From Pontederia crassipes (taxonomy: Eukaryota > Streptophyta > Magnoliopsida > Commelinales > Pontederiaceae): 64,000 nt of DNA. The notes under the pieces are model-generated. The model saw nothing but the letters and a program-made list of their open reading frames with translations, ran no database searches and was not told the origin of the DNA. This document shows positions 22,427 to 34,192 of this stretch, piece by piece (positions within the stretch are counted from its first letter, which is position 1; every line of letters begins with the position of its first letter). Where the stretch lies: the NCBI GenBank assembly GCA_030549335.1, contig CM060194.1, positions 57,750,547-57,814,546 on the forward strand. The letters are read 5' to 3'. A program made the position numbers and the translations under genes.

Positions 22427-23708
22427 CTACATAACACCCATGCAACGCAATATTCTTTCAGCCACATAATTTCTCTTTCCCGTTCTTTGATCCTTTTTTT
22501 CATTCGATGCAGGACCAGGACCAGGACCAGGATCAGGACCAGGACCAGGACCAACTGACAGCATGCTTTCTGAATAGACAGCAAAAGAGAAGAAGTAATG
22601 CGCGTCGTCCTTCAACGCCACCGTTCCCAGTCGTCGTCTTCTCGTGTCGTAAAAGTACAAGCCGCGCCAGTTAAACAGGACGCGTTCGCCGGGCAGTATC
22701 ACCGGCACCGGGCACAGGAAGTAATACTGCAGTTGCTCACATTCGAAACAGTACCTCATACTCCATTCGTCGTCGACCGCGTTTAGAACCCACACCTCCC
22801 TGAGGGGACTGCTCCAGGACACGAGGATCAGGCACAAACGCCCGTCGTCGTTGATCAAGAAGAGACGACGCCAGTTGTCGAACTCGTGCAGGTAAGGAAT
22901 TTGGATGACTCGAAATGACTCATCCCTCAAATCAAAGGCCAGCAGCTGCCATTGTTCTTGCACCTGCACCTGCACTTGCTCTTGATCTTGCTGCCGTCGT
23001 TGAGGCCCATGGCGAACCTTGCTCAACCAATATACAACTCCATTGACGGTGGCAGCGTCATGCCCGTACAGCACACTGCAGTCTGGAGGGAAAGCAACAG
23101 TCCTCCAAGCACGATCGGATCTTAGAGTGAAAACTTCACACTTCAAGGTCGATCTGGTCGAGAATCCGCTGGTCTCGGTCTCGAACAGACGAACCACCTT
23201 GTGCCTGTTTGTCGAAGGGTCGAAGCCAAAGCCGGGGCAGATGTCAGAGTGATGGGAGCGATGCAAGCGTACACGCTCCCCAGTGCAAGGATTGCAGACG
23301 AAAATGTTCATTTCCGAGTAGATCATGACCAGACCGTCGCAGTGGTGGGGATTCAATCGGTGCCAAGACTCCACCGGGAGCAACCGAGCGTAGTTCTGGT
23401 GCTCTTCGTCGTAGCAAGACAGGGTGTCGGAGTCAGCATCGTCGTGGTATTTGCGGACCAAGAGTAGAATGCGCGGACGCTTCTTGGATTGCTCGATGTG
23501 CGCGGCGACGAAGTGAGGGTCGGAGATGAGCCGGAGCCACGACTTGCAGACGGCCTTGAACCGGAAGAGGGACTTCACGGGGAGGTGGGAGAGGATGCTG
23601 AAGACTACCTCCGGCGGGAGATACAGGCTGCAGACGACTTCGGAAGTAAGGAGAACATATACTTTTCGGCAAAATGCTCAAGTGAGCTCACCTGGTAGGT
23701 GGTGCCAT
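22427..23708 (-). CDS. F-box protein with F-box-associated domain (F-box 2)
   Basis: Paralog of the gene at 2651-3778 and a predicted SCF ubiquitin-ligase adaptor. Exons on the minus strand are 23708-23692 (17 nt, MAPPTS) and 23627-22427, giving 405 residues. The 64-nt intron (23628-23691) begins GTGAGC and ends CTGCAG at the same place as in the paralog, and holds an in-frame TGA, so the unspliced F-box frame has no usable start. The F-box covers about residues 8-47 (PPEVVFSILSHLPVKSLF, then CKSWLRLISDPHF). F-box-associated motifs follow: HHCDGLVMIY, FVCNPCTGER, FGFDPSTNRHKVVRLF, VNGVVYWL, LLAFDLRDESFRVIQIP and REVWVLN. Two features are absent from the paralog: a Gln-rich insert near the middle (QDQEQVQVQVQEQ) and a Gly-Pro run at about residues 365-378. 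Reading frame and splice sites look intact. Confidence 0.9.
22511..22552 (-). repeat. Hexanucleotide repeat coding Gly-Pro
   Basis: About seven copies of CAGGAC/GGACCA (plus strand) inside F-box 2 encode GPGPGPDPGPGPGP. F-box 1 has only VGLGPA at this place, so the run expanded in this copy. Confidence 0.85.
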
Positions 23709-23797
23709 GGTGCCGCGCGCCGCACAGGGTCGTAAAAAGCCGAGATCGTCGAGTTGCGATGGAAGCTCGTTGTGCTGGTTGGGATGGGAAGAACGAG

Positions 23798-23804
23798 TTA
23801 TATA
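23798..23804 (-). promoter_or_regulatory. TATA box of F-box 2
   Basis: The minus strand reads TATATAA inside CCTATATAACTC, 90-96 bases upstream of the inferred ATG at 23708, a normal distance for a plant TATA box plus 5' leader. A GA-rich tract (23813-23885) lies just upstream. Confidence 0.55.
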
Positions 23805-24288
23805 GGAGTTGGAGGAGAGAGAGGAAGGGAGAGACTGAGAGAGAGCGACGAAGACGCCCAATGGATGAGAGAGAGAGAGAGATTGAAAAAGAACGAAAAA
23901 AACAGAAAAGAATAGTTTTCTTTGTTGGATTGAGACCCAACGCGTGAAAGCCAGATCTGTAAGTGCACCAATCGGCGGACGGACTGAGGATGATGTGCAA
24001 AGTAAAGCGCATCCCACCCACTTTAACTTTAACAATATTATATTTTTACAGTAAATTTACATTAACTTTTATTATGAATTTTTCCTTTTATTTACATGAA
24101 TAATTCTTTTATAAAGTTAGCTTTCCAATTCATTATGTAGATTAGGCTGGTACAAATTCTAGTTTACTAAAAACTTCCCAAATGTCAAAGTTTCGAAAAT
24201 AAATATAAATTCATTAGAGGTGCTAATATCAAAGGTGCGGAAATACTCATGTTTTTGTTATCTTACCAATCCACACATGCGTGCATAC

Positions 24289-24798
24289 ATTGGCGGATCT
24301 ACATATGGATTGATGGGGTCAATTGATTCATCAAAATTTAAGAATTCATTATATAAGTATTAACTCAAGTAACAAACTAACAATTAAAATAACCTAAATA
24401 TTATTACTAATGATCTGCTTCTATTTTTTGCTTTGAAATAAAATATTATAGACTGTTTTTATATTATCACTATTACATAATCTCTTTTGATAGTTAACTC
24501 TTCAGTTTCACCTTCTATCTTAATTTTATAACTATGATTATAAATTTAAATTACTTTTTACAAAGAAATCACAATTGACATCATATTTTTAGTTTTTATA
24601 GTAACTAATTCCTCTACATTTTTATTTGTTACTAACTTCTTTGTGAATAATCGTATTGATTTGTATTCATTTAACAATATTGTCAATAAGCTGATTACAT
24701 AAAAATTGAAACAGTTTATAGTTGATTTATATTTCAAATATAATAAATTTTATAAAATAAATTTACACTCATAAGCTCGAGTCCTAAGTCCGCCCTAT
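24289..24798. mobile_element. Small hAT-type MITE in copy A
   Basis: A 510-bp insert with imperfect terminal inverted repeats (ATTGGCGGATCTA and ATAGGGCGGACTTA) flanked by 8-bp duplications GTGCATAC (24281-24288) and GTGCATAT (24799-24806). Copy B has one undisturbed GTGCATAT at 31586-31593, an empty site that confirms the insertion and its borders. No coding capacity. Confidence 0.85.
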
Positions 24799-26404
24799 GT
24801 GCATATCATTGCATTAAATATATATATATATATATATTATATCAAGTTATGAAATTATAAAGTTGATAGTAAAGTTTCCTTTAAAAAATAATGAAATTAT
24901 AAAGCTAGCCAAACCCATATTTTGGAGTGAATAGTACCTTAAAAAGGTTTTGCGGTAGCTTTTTGCCAGAATACGGCATGGTATCCATGTGGCACGTGAC
25001 ACGATTGTGCCACATGTCGAGTTTAAAGACGTCCACATGTGGCAACTTCGTTTATAAGTCTACTATTTTGTTTTTTTATTATTGCAAAGTTTTTTAAATA
25101 TGTCCCAAACTGACATTTTTACTTATCAACGTACTTTCTTTTTTTTAAAAAAAAAAGGCATTATACCTTAACTCACAAAAAGCTTCTCGAAGGGATGCTC
25201 GTTCCAAAAATAATTACTATCGACTATCTCTCCAAAGAAGTTAGACAATCAACAAAAGTAGAATCGGACGAAGAATTATAAAATCCTATTTCATGAATAA
25301 AAAATATTTTTAATATCAAATAGTTAAAATAATATATTTATTCAAAAATATTATGTTTATATATAAGTTAATTAAACATTGATTATTAATACTTTATTCA
25401 TATTTTCAAATACAATATATATTTTTATATAATCTGAAATACAAATATGATATATTCTTAAAAATAGTAAAATAATAATATATAATATTTGATCTTGAAG
25501 TAAAATATTTTATCAAAATATGATATAATTCTTAATATAGGTGCAATAATAAAATTTAATTTTGATGAAATATAATATAAGATTAGATTCATAATAACAT
25601 TGAATGATTATAAAATATTAAAGTTCACGAAAGTGAGAATAAGATATAAAATATACAAAAATAAAATAGTTAAATAAAAATTTTTTAATATCCTTTAAGT
25701 TACTTTTAATTTTTTTATCTAAATAAATAAATTTGTATCAATATCATAGGATCGTTAGACCCGACTATAGAATCGAAATAAATTTTATGTTTGAGATCTG
25801 ATACAGGATCGTTCTCTGTAAAGTTTTACTACCTAAATCAGAATCCTAAGAACCATGCAACAAGCACTTTTGGAAGAAAGAAATTGAGTTCACCGTGCAC
25901 ATTACAACCTTGTACCCAGGAGTTCCTTACGCTTGAAAAATCTTTATCTCGTACTTCATGCCTATCAGTGTTCTCCTGAAAATTTCTGCAAAAATAAATA
26001 TCGTGTTTGGGGTTGAAAAAAGCCATTCACGTTCAATTTGAACTTGGAAAGAGGCGAGGGTTCTCAGCGAATTTGATTATGATCTGCCAGGATATTTTCC
26101 TCGGTCGTGTGGTTATCAACTTCATGATAACTAACCAGCACCCTTGTCTAAACTACCATAGCGATTGTATGAATGGAATTAAAGTATACATCTTTTCTTG
26201 CATGCAAGTACCCGAATGGCAGAAGGCAAAAATAAATAATAGCCTCACACAAAGGGGATCAAGCTAGTCTCTTTCTAAAATCCAATCCCATACCATATAT
26301 AAATATGGATAAAATGATACATAACTTTGTTTTGAAAAAAAATATATTCCAAATTTAGAAGGCAAAGGAGCATTAAAAAAAAAGATGATTATTTGATTCA
26401 ACCA

Positions 26405-26640
26405 ACAATCCTCATTAAGTACAAGTTGAAGCAATAGAAAAATCAAATCTTGAAAGTATATCTTTTGTAACAAGACCTATTGTGGGAAAGCTTCCATAAG
26501 AAGTTTTTGACCCTTGGGACTCTCCATATTTCTTTCCATTGAGACCATCTAAGTAGTGGTTGATATTGGTGGGAGGGGGTCTGCTAATACATATACTAAT
26601 GTACCCGTGTGTCTTCCATACAAATTTGAAGACCATCTAA
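26405..26640 (-). pseudogene. Reverse-transcriptase zinc-binding (zf-RVT) relic, copy A
   Basis: On the minus strand the peptide pieces WRVPRVKNFLWKLSHNR and LVTKDILSRF match the conserved W-x-P-x-VKxFLW and LPTxDxL pattern of the zf-RVT domain found at the end of plant LINE ORF2. The frame changes between the two pieces. It is a degraded LINE fragment or LINE-derived sequence and was duplicated with copy A/B. Confidence 0.55.
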
Positions 26641-27455
26641 GCAGTGGTAAGCAAGAATATGTATATTCAATGTTTTAGCAACAAGCCAAGGGACAAAGAG
26701 ATCATCTAAAAACAATTCATTCCATGTCAAAGCGTTCAAAATATCACAATCATGCAGATAACATAAAGAGGAGTTTATGTAGACATATGATTCAAAAAAA
26801 GTATTATATAACCAAGGATCCTTTATGACATGTATTTTCTTACTATTGTCTATTCTTTCTTAGACCATTGCCTGTTTTTGCTTAAAACCATTGTCTATTT
26901 TTGCCGAGTTATAATTTTGCTGCACCTCCTAAGTATGAGATATATTACGGCGGTCAAACTTATTAATATTTATTTGTATTAATGAAAATTTATTTATCAT
27001 TTAATTTTATATAATATATTGATTTATTTTTATTATAAATCACTATTATTTTTATTTTACTTTCTTTCTTTTAACACTTTCCTCTTATAATATAACTTTT
27101 TTCGTTTAAGTTTACTTCTTTTTACTTTTCTTTTTCAATATTATTTTTCATTTAAAGTATATTCAACAATTCTTTTTTCCTTCCATATATTACTCTCTCA
27201 TCATTATTTCTTTATTTTATTTTCTTTTAATATTATTTTTCATTCCAATTTTAAATTGCAACTTTAAATCTTTCTTTCACTTTACTTTTAAAATTTTTGT
27301 TTCCTTAATTTACTTTCCTTTTTCAATAATTCTATATAATTCTGGACCTTGCTCTGGCACATTTGATAAAGATCATGTCCATTTATACTTGTGGGTCTAA
27401 TCTAAGGCATGAATTATACATCGATTTTGATTTTTTCCATTTTTATTATGAATTA

Positions 27456-28784
27456 TACAATAAGTGACAACTTCATATTTACTAAAAAAGTGACAACTTT
27501 TTATTATTAAGACCAAAACTTTATCTAATAATTTTAAAAAATAAAATTGCACATAATATACTTTTTGATTTATGAGTTGATTTCAACAAAAAAAAAAGAA
27601 TGCATTTTTTATTGCCACCATAATTTTCGGAGTAGATAAAAATTTGATCCCCTACGGTCCTACGGAGACTAAGATCTTCAGATTTTTTTTGTGAATAAAA
27701 TTTATAATAAATGGATTAGGGTCTACAGGGACTAATTTCAATCATTCAAACAGCCTAATTTGATTATCAATTATTTTATTACATATTAATTTTATTAGTT
27801 TTTATCTATCTTGAATGCAATTATCTTAAAATTTTCATTTAATTATTTTTGCTTGTTTTTTACTACTTTTTAAAAGTAAATAATGATCAAACTTCCTTGA
27901 CATGCTAAAATTTAGTCTCATAGAATTGCATCTGATTTTGAGTTAATTCATGAACATGCTTATCAATTTACGGTATATAATAAATTTGAACTCAACAATT
28001 TTTCTTATTTTTCTTCTTTCATCATATTCTATTCTTGTTATACGGCATATTTTGTGTTTAAATCACATATTCAACTCGAACATGGAGTAACCTGCAAGCA
28101 TGGAGTAACAAAATGTTAAAATTATTATAGAATTTTATAGTTGCTATGATTTGAACATATAAATATGAAATATAATAGAAAGATAAATGAAATATAATAA
28201 CGTGAAGAAAAAATATTGTTATTTTTAAAATATATTATGAGTTTTGCTTCTAAATTTTACGGGTTACAAAAATAAAAGATTTTTTGTTAAACTCTAAAAA
28301 TGTGAGCTATTTATGATGAAAATTTTATTAGGGGCCATTTAATTATAGAATAAATGATAAAATATTATCATATTTTCGAGAATATAATTAAACGCAATGC
28401 AAATAGAATTATCTTGATCATACTTCATAAATCATAAAATCACGTGGGAAAAGATAAAATCATCATTTTATTCTCATGAAATAAAATAAAGACAGAATAA
28501 ATGTATTCTTCTAAAACAGAAGAATACACTTTATTCTTTTTTTAAAAAAAAAATTTTTGACCATATTTTTTTAAAAAAATTCAATCATATATTATTATAT
28601 AAATATTTTTTATTATTATGATATTGAACATCACATGTGTATTCTAAAATATTTTAAATATAAAATATTATACTTTAAAATTTTATTTTTCATAAATTAA
28701 ACAATAAGAATATATTTACTTTTTTATTTTTTTTTCATCTTTAGAATGGATGTTATTGACGTGATAGGCTGACAATACTAAGAA
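27456..28784. other. AT-rich spacer between the duplicates
   Basis: No gene, RNA or well-bounded element is seen. Long T-rich tracts and (AT)-rich sequence dominate. Confidence 0.55.
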
Positions 28785-29273
28785 ATGAAAAACAAAATCT
28801 TGGGAGCGGAGAGAATGGCAACAGGGCATGATAGTACGAAGGATAAATTGGTCAAATAAAAATTGTGAGCAGTGGCAGGAAGGCTTCTGGGAGAAGCATT
28901 AGTGCTCCACAAAGAGAAAACAGGAAAGAATAGTTTTCTTTGTTGAATTGAGAATTGAGATCCAACGCGCGAAAGCCAGATCTGTAAGCGCACCAATCGG
29001 ACGGACTGAGGATGATGTGTAAAGTAAAGCGCATGATCCCACTTTAACAATAACAATATATATATTTACTGTAAATTTACATTAACTTTTATTATGAATT
29101 TTTCCTTTTATTTACATGAATAATTCTTTTATAAAGTTAGCTTTCCAATTCAATATGTCACATTACGCTGGTAGAAATTCTAGTTTACTAAAAGCTTCCC
29201 AAATATCAAAGATTTGAAAATAAATATAAATTCACTAGAAGTGCTAATATCAAAGGTGCGGAAATACTCATGT

Positions 29274-31548
29274 TGTAGCGCTCCGAAATTCGACCCATCA
29301 CGTGGCGCGATCTCCTCTCGTGCACTATCATATTCTTCTTCTATTTTACTCTTTTGTCGACTCAAATGGTAAAAAAAAATGATACGTAAGCGGAAGACTT
29401 GTCGAATAAAATAGTATAATAATAAGGGAAGAATGCAGAAGCAAAAATGATTCAAATACGTCAAACTGTCTCGATAAGAAGCATAGTGTGGAAGAAAAGA
29501 TAACATCCCATGGTCTTAGTTTGAAACAGTAACGAAGAGAGTATGAGTACTAAATATAAAAACGACGACGGTCAATCAAAACATGATAAGACTCATATGA
29601 GTAGATATGTCACTTAGTATAACGGATAAACACATGACTCATACTAGATGTAATCACGATCACATGCATATGCCACCCAAAGCGAAGTCATCGCGCGCAC
29701 AACATCACGTCATGAGCAACCATCATGTACCTGTGGGGATCACACAGGGGAGCAAGCTCAACCGTTAGCATAAAGTTAAGTGTGAGTTCGTATAAATCAT
29801 AGATCAGTTCTGTCAGAATAAGCATAATAAATTAGAATGTGAAAGTGAGTAATATGGTAGAGAGTATAACACGGTTTATGTCTCTCTTTTCATTCTTTCT
29901 TTTCATTTCATTTCATTTCGTTTCTTTTATTTCCATTCCATTCCATTGGAAGAACTCTTCATTCTTTTAGGAAAATATCATTATCTGCACTCATAGTGCT
30001 ACTAAATAGACTATTGTGGGTCAGTGGGTGATCAATACCACGGTCAGTTCCGTCGGGCTGGGATGACTTTGTACCATGAGAAAGCATCCATAGAGGAGAA
30101 AACTCCCATCTAGATAGGCCAAATGGTAATCTGTCTTGAAGTGCCTTGCTTAGGGCTCGCATAACTTTCTTTATCATAATGGACCTTTCTTTTAATCCAA
30201 AGATCCATTAAGATCATATTGAGCATAGCTTCGAATTATCTTTGAGTTCTTTCTTTGCTTTAACTAATCAAGTGGACAGAAGTTTAAAATCAGAGGGTTT
30301 GATTAACGTCCAATTTCCTCTGTCCACGTACTGGACGCCTGGAAGTCAAACGGTCATCCGTCATAGTCCTTTTTAAGCAATCGTCGGACGAGGGTCAGAC
30401 GGTCATTTATCATTTCAATGACGTTATAATCAAGTTCAACATTTCATTCAGTTCAATAGAAGGTAAACATGGTTTTGTAGAGTACAATTAACTTTTCCTA
30501 AACAGGGGTTCGGAACTCATAATGTTTACGTTATGTTGGTTAGAACCCCCACCGAGTATAGGTAGAACCCGGGCCGAGTTGTAGGCGGAATCACTCTCGA
30601 AAAATCCGACTTAGAACCCGGGCCGGGTCGGGATTACACCCGAGCCGAGTGGGATGCGCGATCGGGTCAAAAAAGATGATCCGTCTGATCGTCTTCTCCG
30701 ATCGATACCCCAGGTCGGGTCAGGCGAAACCCGGGCCGGGTCACTGGTGCGATCTGAGCTCGGGTCGAGGGTTAATGGTGAATCCGGGCCGAGTTGGACA
30801 TAACTCAGTCCGGGATGATCTGATCCGGGTGGGGTTATGTGCAACCCGAGCCGGGTTTGTCACTCGCAAAAAACTGCGCGAGTTTGCAGAGTTTTATCAT
30901 TTTGTTTTCTTTCCACAATCAAGTGGTCATGCGTTGATATCATGGGCTTATGAACATAACTAAACATCATTTTGATCATCCACATCTTAAGAAATGAAAA
31001 CTACGCTTACAAGTTTCTAAACAACTCGAAATATATGTATTAACCTATCAAACTATTTCGTATATAAAGTCGCAAATCGATCAGAAGTTTACGTGTTTCG
31101 TCCCTATGAAATTGAACAGAGATCTTCCATCTAGTAAATCCTTAGAACATGCTTCAATCCGGCCAAAAACATAATCTATGAGATAGTTTCCAAAATCACA
31201 ACTCTTAGCCTACGATTCGGTGGTTCGTCCGTGCGGTGATTCGTGCTCAAATTGCTACTGCTGTTCGCCGCTATCTCCCGCGTCATCCACGTCGGAGATG
31301 CTTGCCGGAAAGTCTTCCTCTACTGCTGCTCGGCGCGTCGTCAGGGAGAGAACAGAGGGTGTGAGAGAGAGAGGAGAAGAAAACGTGAAAAGAGAGAGAG
31401 CAGGGGGTTTATAACTTGATCATGTCTTTTGGTCTCCCGCTCTCTTGAACTCTTCGGCCATTGAAGAGGGGAGGTGAAATGAATAGGAGGAAGAGGGAAT
31501 GGCCGTTTCCTCTTCAACTCTTTTTTTTCCTAACCGCCGGACGTTACA
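29274..31548 (+). mobile_element. Solo LTR of a Ty3/gypsy element (fossil)
   Basis: A 2,275-bp block beginning TGTAGCGCTCCG and ending CCGGACGTTACA, flanked by the 5-bp duplication CATGT (29269-29273 and 31549-31553). Copy A carries the uninterrupted target CATGTTTTTG near 24249-24258. There is no internal region, so this is a solo LTR. The TGTA--GC-CCGAAATT start and CGTTACA end resemble Tekay/Del-type LTRs. It contains arrays of CCCGGGCCGAGT-like motifs at about 30550-30860. Confidence 0.85.
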
Positions 31549-31603
31549 CATGTTTTTGTCATCTTACCATTCCGCACATGAGCCTGTGCATATCATTGTA
31601 TTA

Positions 31604-31641
<38 letters not shown>
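31604..31641. repeat. (TA)n microsatellite
   Basis: A TA run in copy B; copy A has a shorter run at about 24817-24838 in the same place. Confidence 0.8.
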
Positions 31642-31645
<4 letters not shown>

Positions 31646-33183
31646 GTTATGAAATTATAAAGTTAGCCAAATCCATATTTTGGAGTGAATAGTACCTTAA
31701 TGCGGTAGCTTTTTGCCAGAATACGGCATGGCATCCGTGTGGCACATGAGACCATTGTGCCACATGTCAAGTTTAAAGACGTCCACATGTAGCAACTTCG
31801 TTTATAAATCTCTGCTATTTTGTTTTTTTATTGTTGCAAAGTTTTTTAAATATGTCCAAAACTGACATCTTTTCTTATCAACGTACTTTCTTTTTTTTTA
31901 AAAAAAAAAATAGTCATTATACCTTAACTCACAAAAAGCTTCCCGAAGGGATGCTCGTTCCAAAAATAATTACTAAACGATGATCTCTCCAAAGAAGTTT
32001 GAAAGTACTTTTGGAAGTAGTAGAATCGGACGAGAGTTATAAAATCCTATTTCATAAATAAAAAATATTTTTAAATATCAAAGAGTTAAAATAATATATT
32101 TATTTACAAATATTATGTTTATATATAAGTTAATTAAACATTAATTATTAATACTTTATTCGTATTTTCAAATATAATATATATTTTTATATCATCTAAA
32201 ATACAAATATGATATATTATTAAAAATAGTAAAATAATAGTATATAATATTTGATCTTGAAGTATAATATTTTATTAAAATACGATATAATTCTTAGTAT
32301 ACTTGCGATAATAAAATTTAATTTTGATGAAATATAATATTATATTATATTCGTAGCACATGTTCACGAAAGTGAGAACAGGATATAAATTATACAAAAA
32401 TAAAATTTTCTTAATGCCCTTTATATATTTTTTTTTATTTTTTTATCTAAATAAATAAATTTGTACCAATATCATAAGATCGATTTTCCCGACTGTAGAT
32501 TCGAAATAAATCATACGTATAAGATCTAATACAGAATCATTATCTTTGAAAAATTGTAAAATCTTATTACGTACCCAGAAGCAAGATCCTAAAAATCATG
32601 CAACAAGTACTTTTGGAAGAAAGAAATTAAGTTCACCATGCACATTACAACTTTTTATCCAAGATTTGTATCAAGTTGGAAGAGAGATTCAGTAGTAGTC
32701 TTTTAATATTGAGTTCCAACTCAATGCCTCAACTTTCAAAGTTGAATGAAAGGTTCTTCTAAAAATTTTTGCAAAAATAAATATCGTTTTAGCATACCCA
32801 CAAGTGGAGCTTGCTTTCCCATCTCTTTAGGAATTAAAAAAGAGTCATTCATATTCAATTTGAACTTGAAAAGAGGCGAGGGTTCCAACGAATCTGATTA
32901 TGATCCGTCAGATACTTTCCTCATATAACTAGCACCCTTGTCCAAACTACCACATATGAATGGAATTAAAGTATGCATCTTTTCTTGCATGCAAGTACCC
33001 CCAGTGGCAAAGGTAAAAATAGATAATAGCCTAACATGCGAAGGGGATCAAGCTGGTCTCTTTCTAAAATCCAATCCATTTATACCATATATAAAATGGA
33101 TAAAATGATACATAAACTTGTTTTGAAAAATATTCCAAATTTAGAAGGCAAAGGAGCATTACAAAAAGATGTGATTATTTGAT

Positions 33184-33411
33184 TCAACCAAAAATCCACA
33201 TAAAGTGCGAGTTGAAGCAATCAAATCTTGAAAGTATATCTTTTGTAACAAGCCAATTGCGGGAAAGCTTCCATAAGAAGTTTTTGACCTTTGGGAGTCC
33301 TCCATATTTCTTTCCGTTGAGACCATCCAAGTGATGGTTGATATTGGTGTCCCCTTTGCTAATACATATGCTAATGTACTCGTGGATCTTCCACAAAAAT
33401 TTGAAGACCAT
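33184..33411 (-). pseudogene. Reverse-transcriptase zinc-binding (zf-RVT) relic, copy B
   Basis: Counterpart of 26405-26640. Here one minus-strand frame keeps the motif continuous: PKVKNFLWKLSRNWLVTK then DILSRFD. No reverse transcriptase core lies nearby, so it is a fragment and not a working gene. Confidence 0.6.
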
Positions 33412-34192
33412 ATCTACACATCATCATAGCGGTAAGCAAGAATATGTATATTCAATATTTTAGCAACAAGCCACGGAGCAAAGAGATCATATAAGAACAA
33501 TTCATTCCACGTGGAAGGGTGCAAAATATCACAAACATGGAGAGAACATATGATTCAAAAGAGTTAATATTTTATATATGATTCAAAAGAGGATCCTTTA
33601 TGACGTGTATTTTTACCATTGTCTATTCTTTCTTAAACCATTGTCTATTTTTGCAAGTTAACCTTCCAGCAACAAGATAGGTATAATTTTGCTGCACCTC
33701 CCAAGGATGAAACATATTAATATTTATTGCTATTATTAATTTTTTATTTATCATTTAATTTTATATAATATAATTTAGTTTTGTTATAAATCACTATTAT
33801 TTTCATTTTACTTTCTTTCTTTTAACACTTTCCTCTTATAATATAACTTTTTTCTTTCAAGTCTACTTTTTACTTTTCTTTTATTTTTTCTTTTCTTCTT
33901 AATATTATTTTTCATTTAAAATTTATTCAAAAATTCCTTTTTCCTTTCATATATTACTCTATCATCATTATTTCTTTATTTTATTTTCTTTTTTTAATAT
34001 TATTTTTCATTCCAGTTTTAAATTGCAAATTTAAATCTTTCTTTCACTTTACTTTTATTTTTTTTTGTTTCTTTCATTTACACCTAATCAAGATCATATT
34101 CTTATATATATTCAGCATATCTTTCATTATTTATACTTGTGGGTCCAATCTAAGGCATGAATCATGCATCCATTTTGATTTTTTCCATTTTT

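Larger units (their letters stand above)
23735..27455. repeat. Segmental duplication, copy A
   Basis: The promoter and upstream DNA of F-box 2. It matches 28785-34192 in direct orientation over long stretches, for example 24050-24250 with 29060-29270, 24895-25200 with 31670-31960, and 27395-27455 with 34130-34192. Apart from promoter elements, a hAT MITE and a small reverse-transcriptase zinc-finger relic, it holds no gene. Confidence 0.85.
28785..34192. repeat. Segmental duplication, copy B
   Basis: Direct copy of 23735-27455. Its left end matches the 5' leader and promoter of F-box 2 (for example AACGCGCGAAAGCCAG and TAAGCGCACCAATCGG), but no F-box coding sequence follows at the expected side. 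It was later enlarged by a solo LTR (29274-31548). Without that insert it is about 3.1 kb, compared with 3.2 kb for copy A without its MITE. Confidence 0.85.

Noticed and set aside
23605-24021. 138-codon minus-strand frame over the F-box 2 leader
   Set aside because: It covers the leader, exon 1, intron and part of exon 2 in a frame that does not match the F-box family; its similarity to copy B is at DNA level with frame changes.
28325-28500. Possible PIF/Harbinger MITE beginning GGGGCCATTTAATTATAG
   Set aside because: No matching inverted end or target duplication was found.
30611-30963. Frames on both strands in the solo LTR
   Set aside because: They come from the CCCGGGCC-type motif array.
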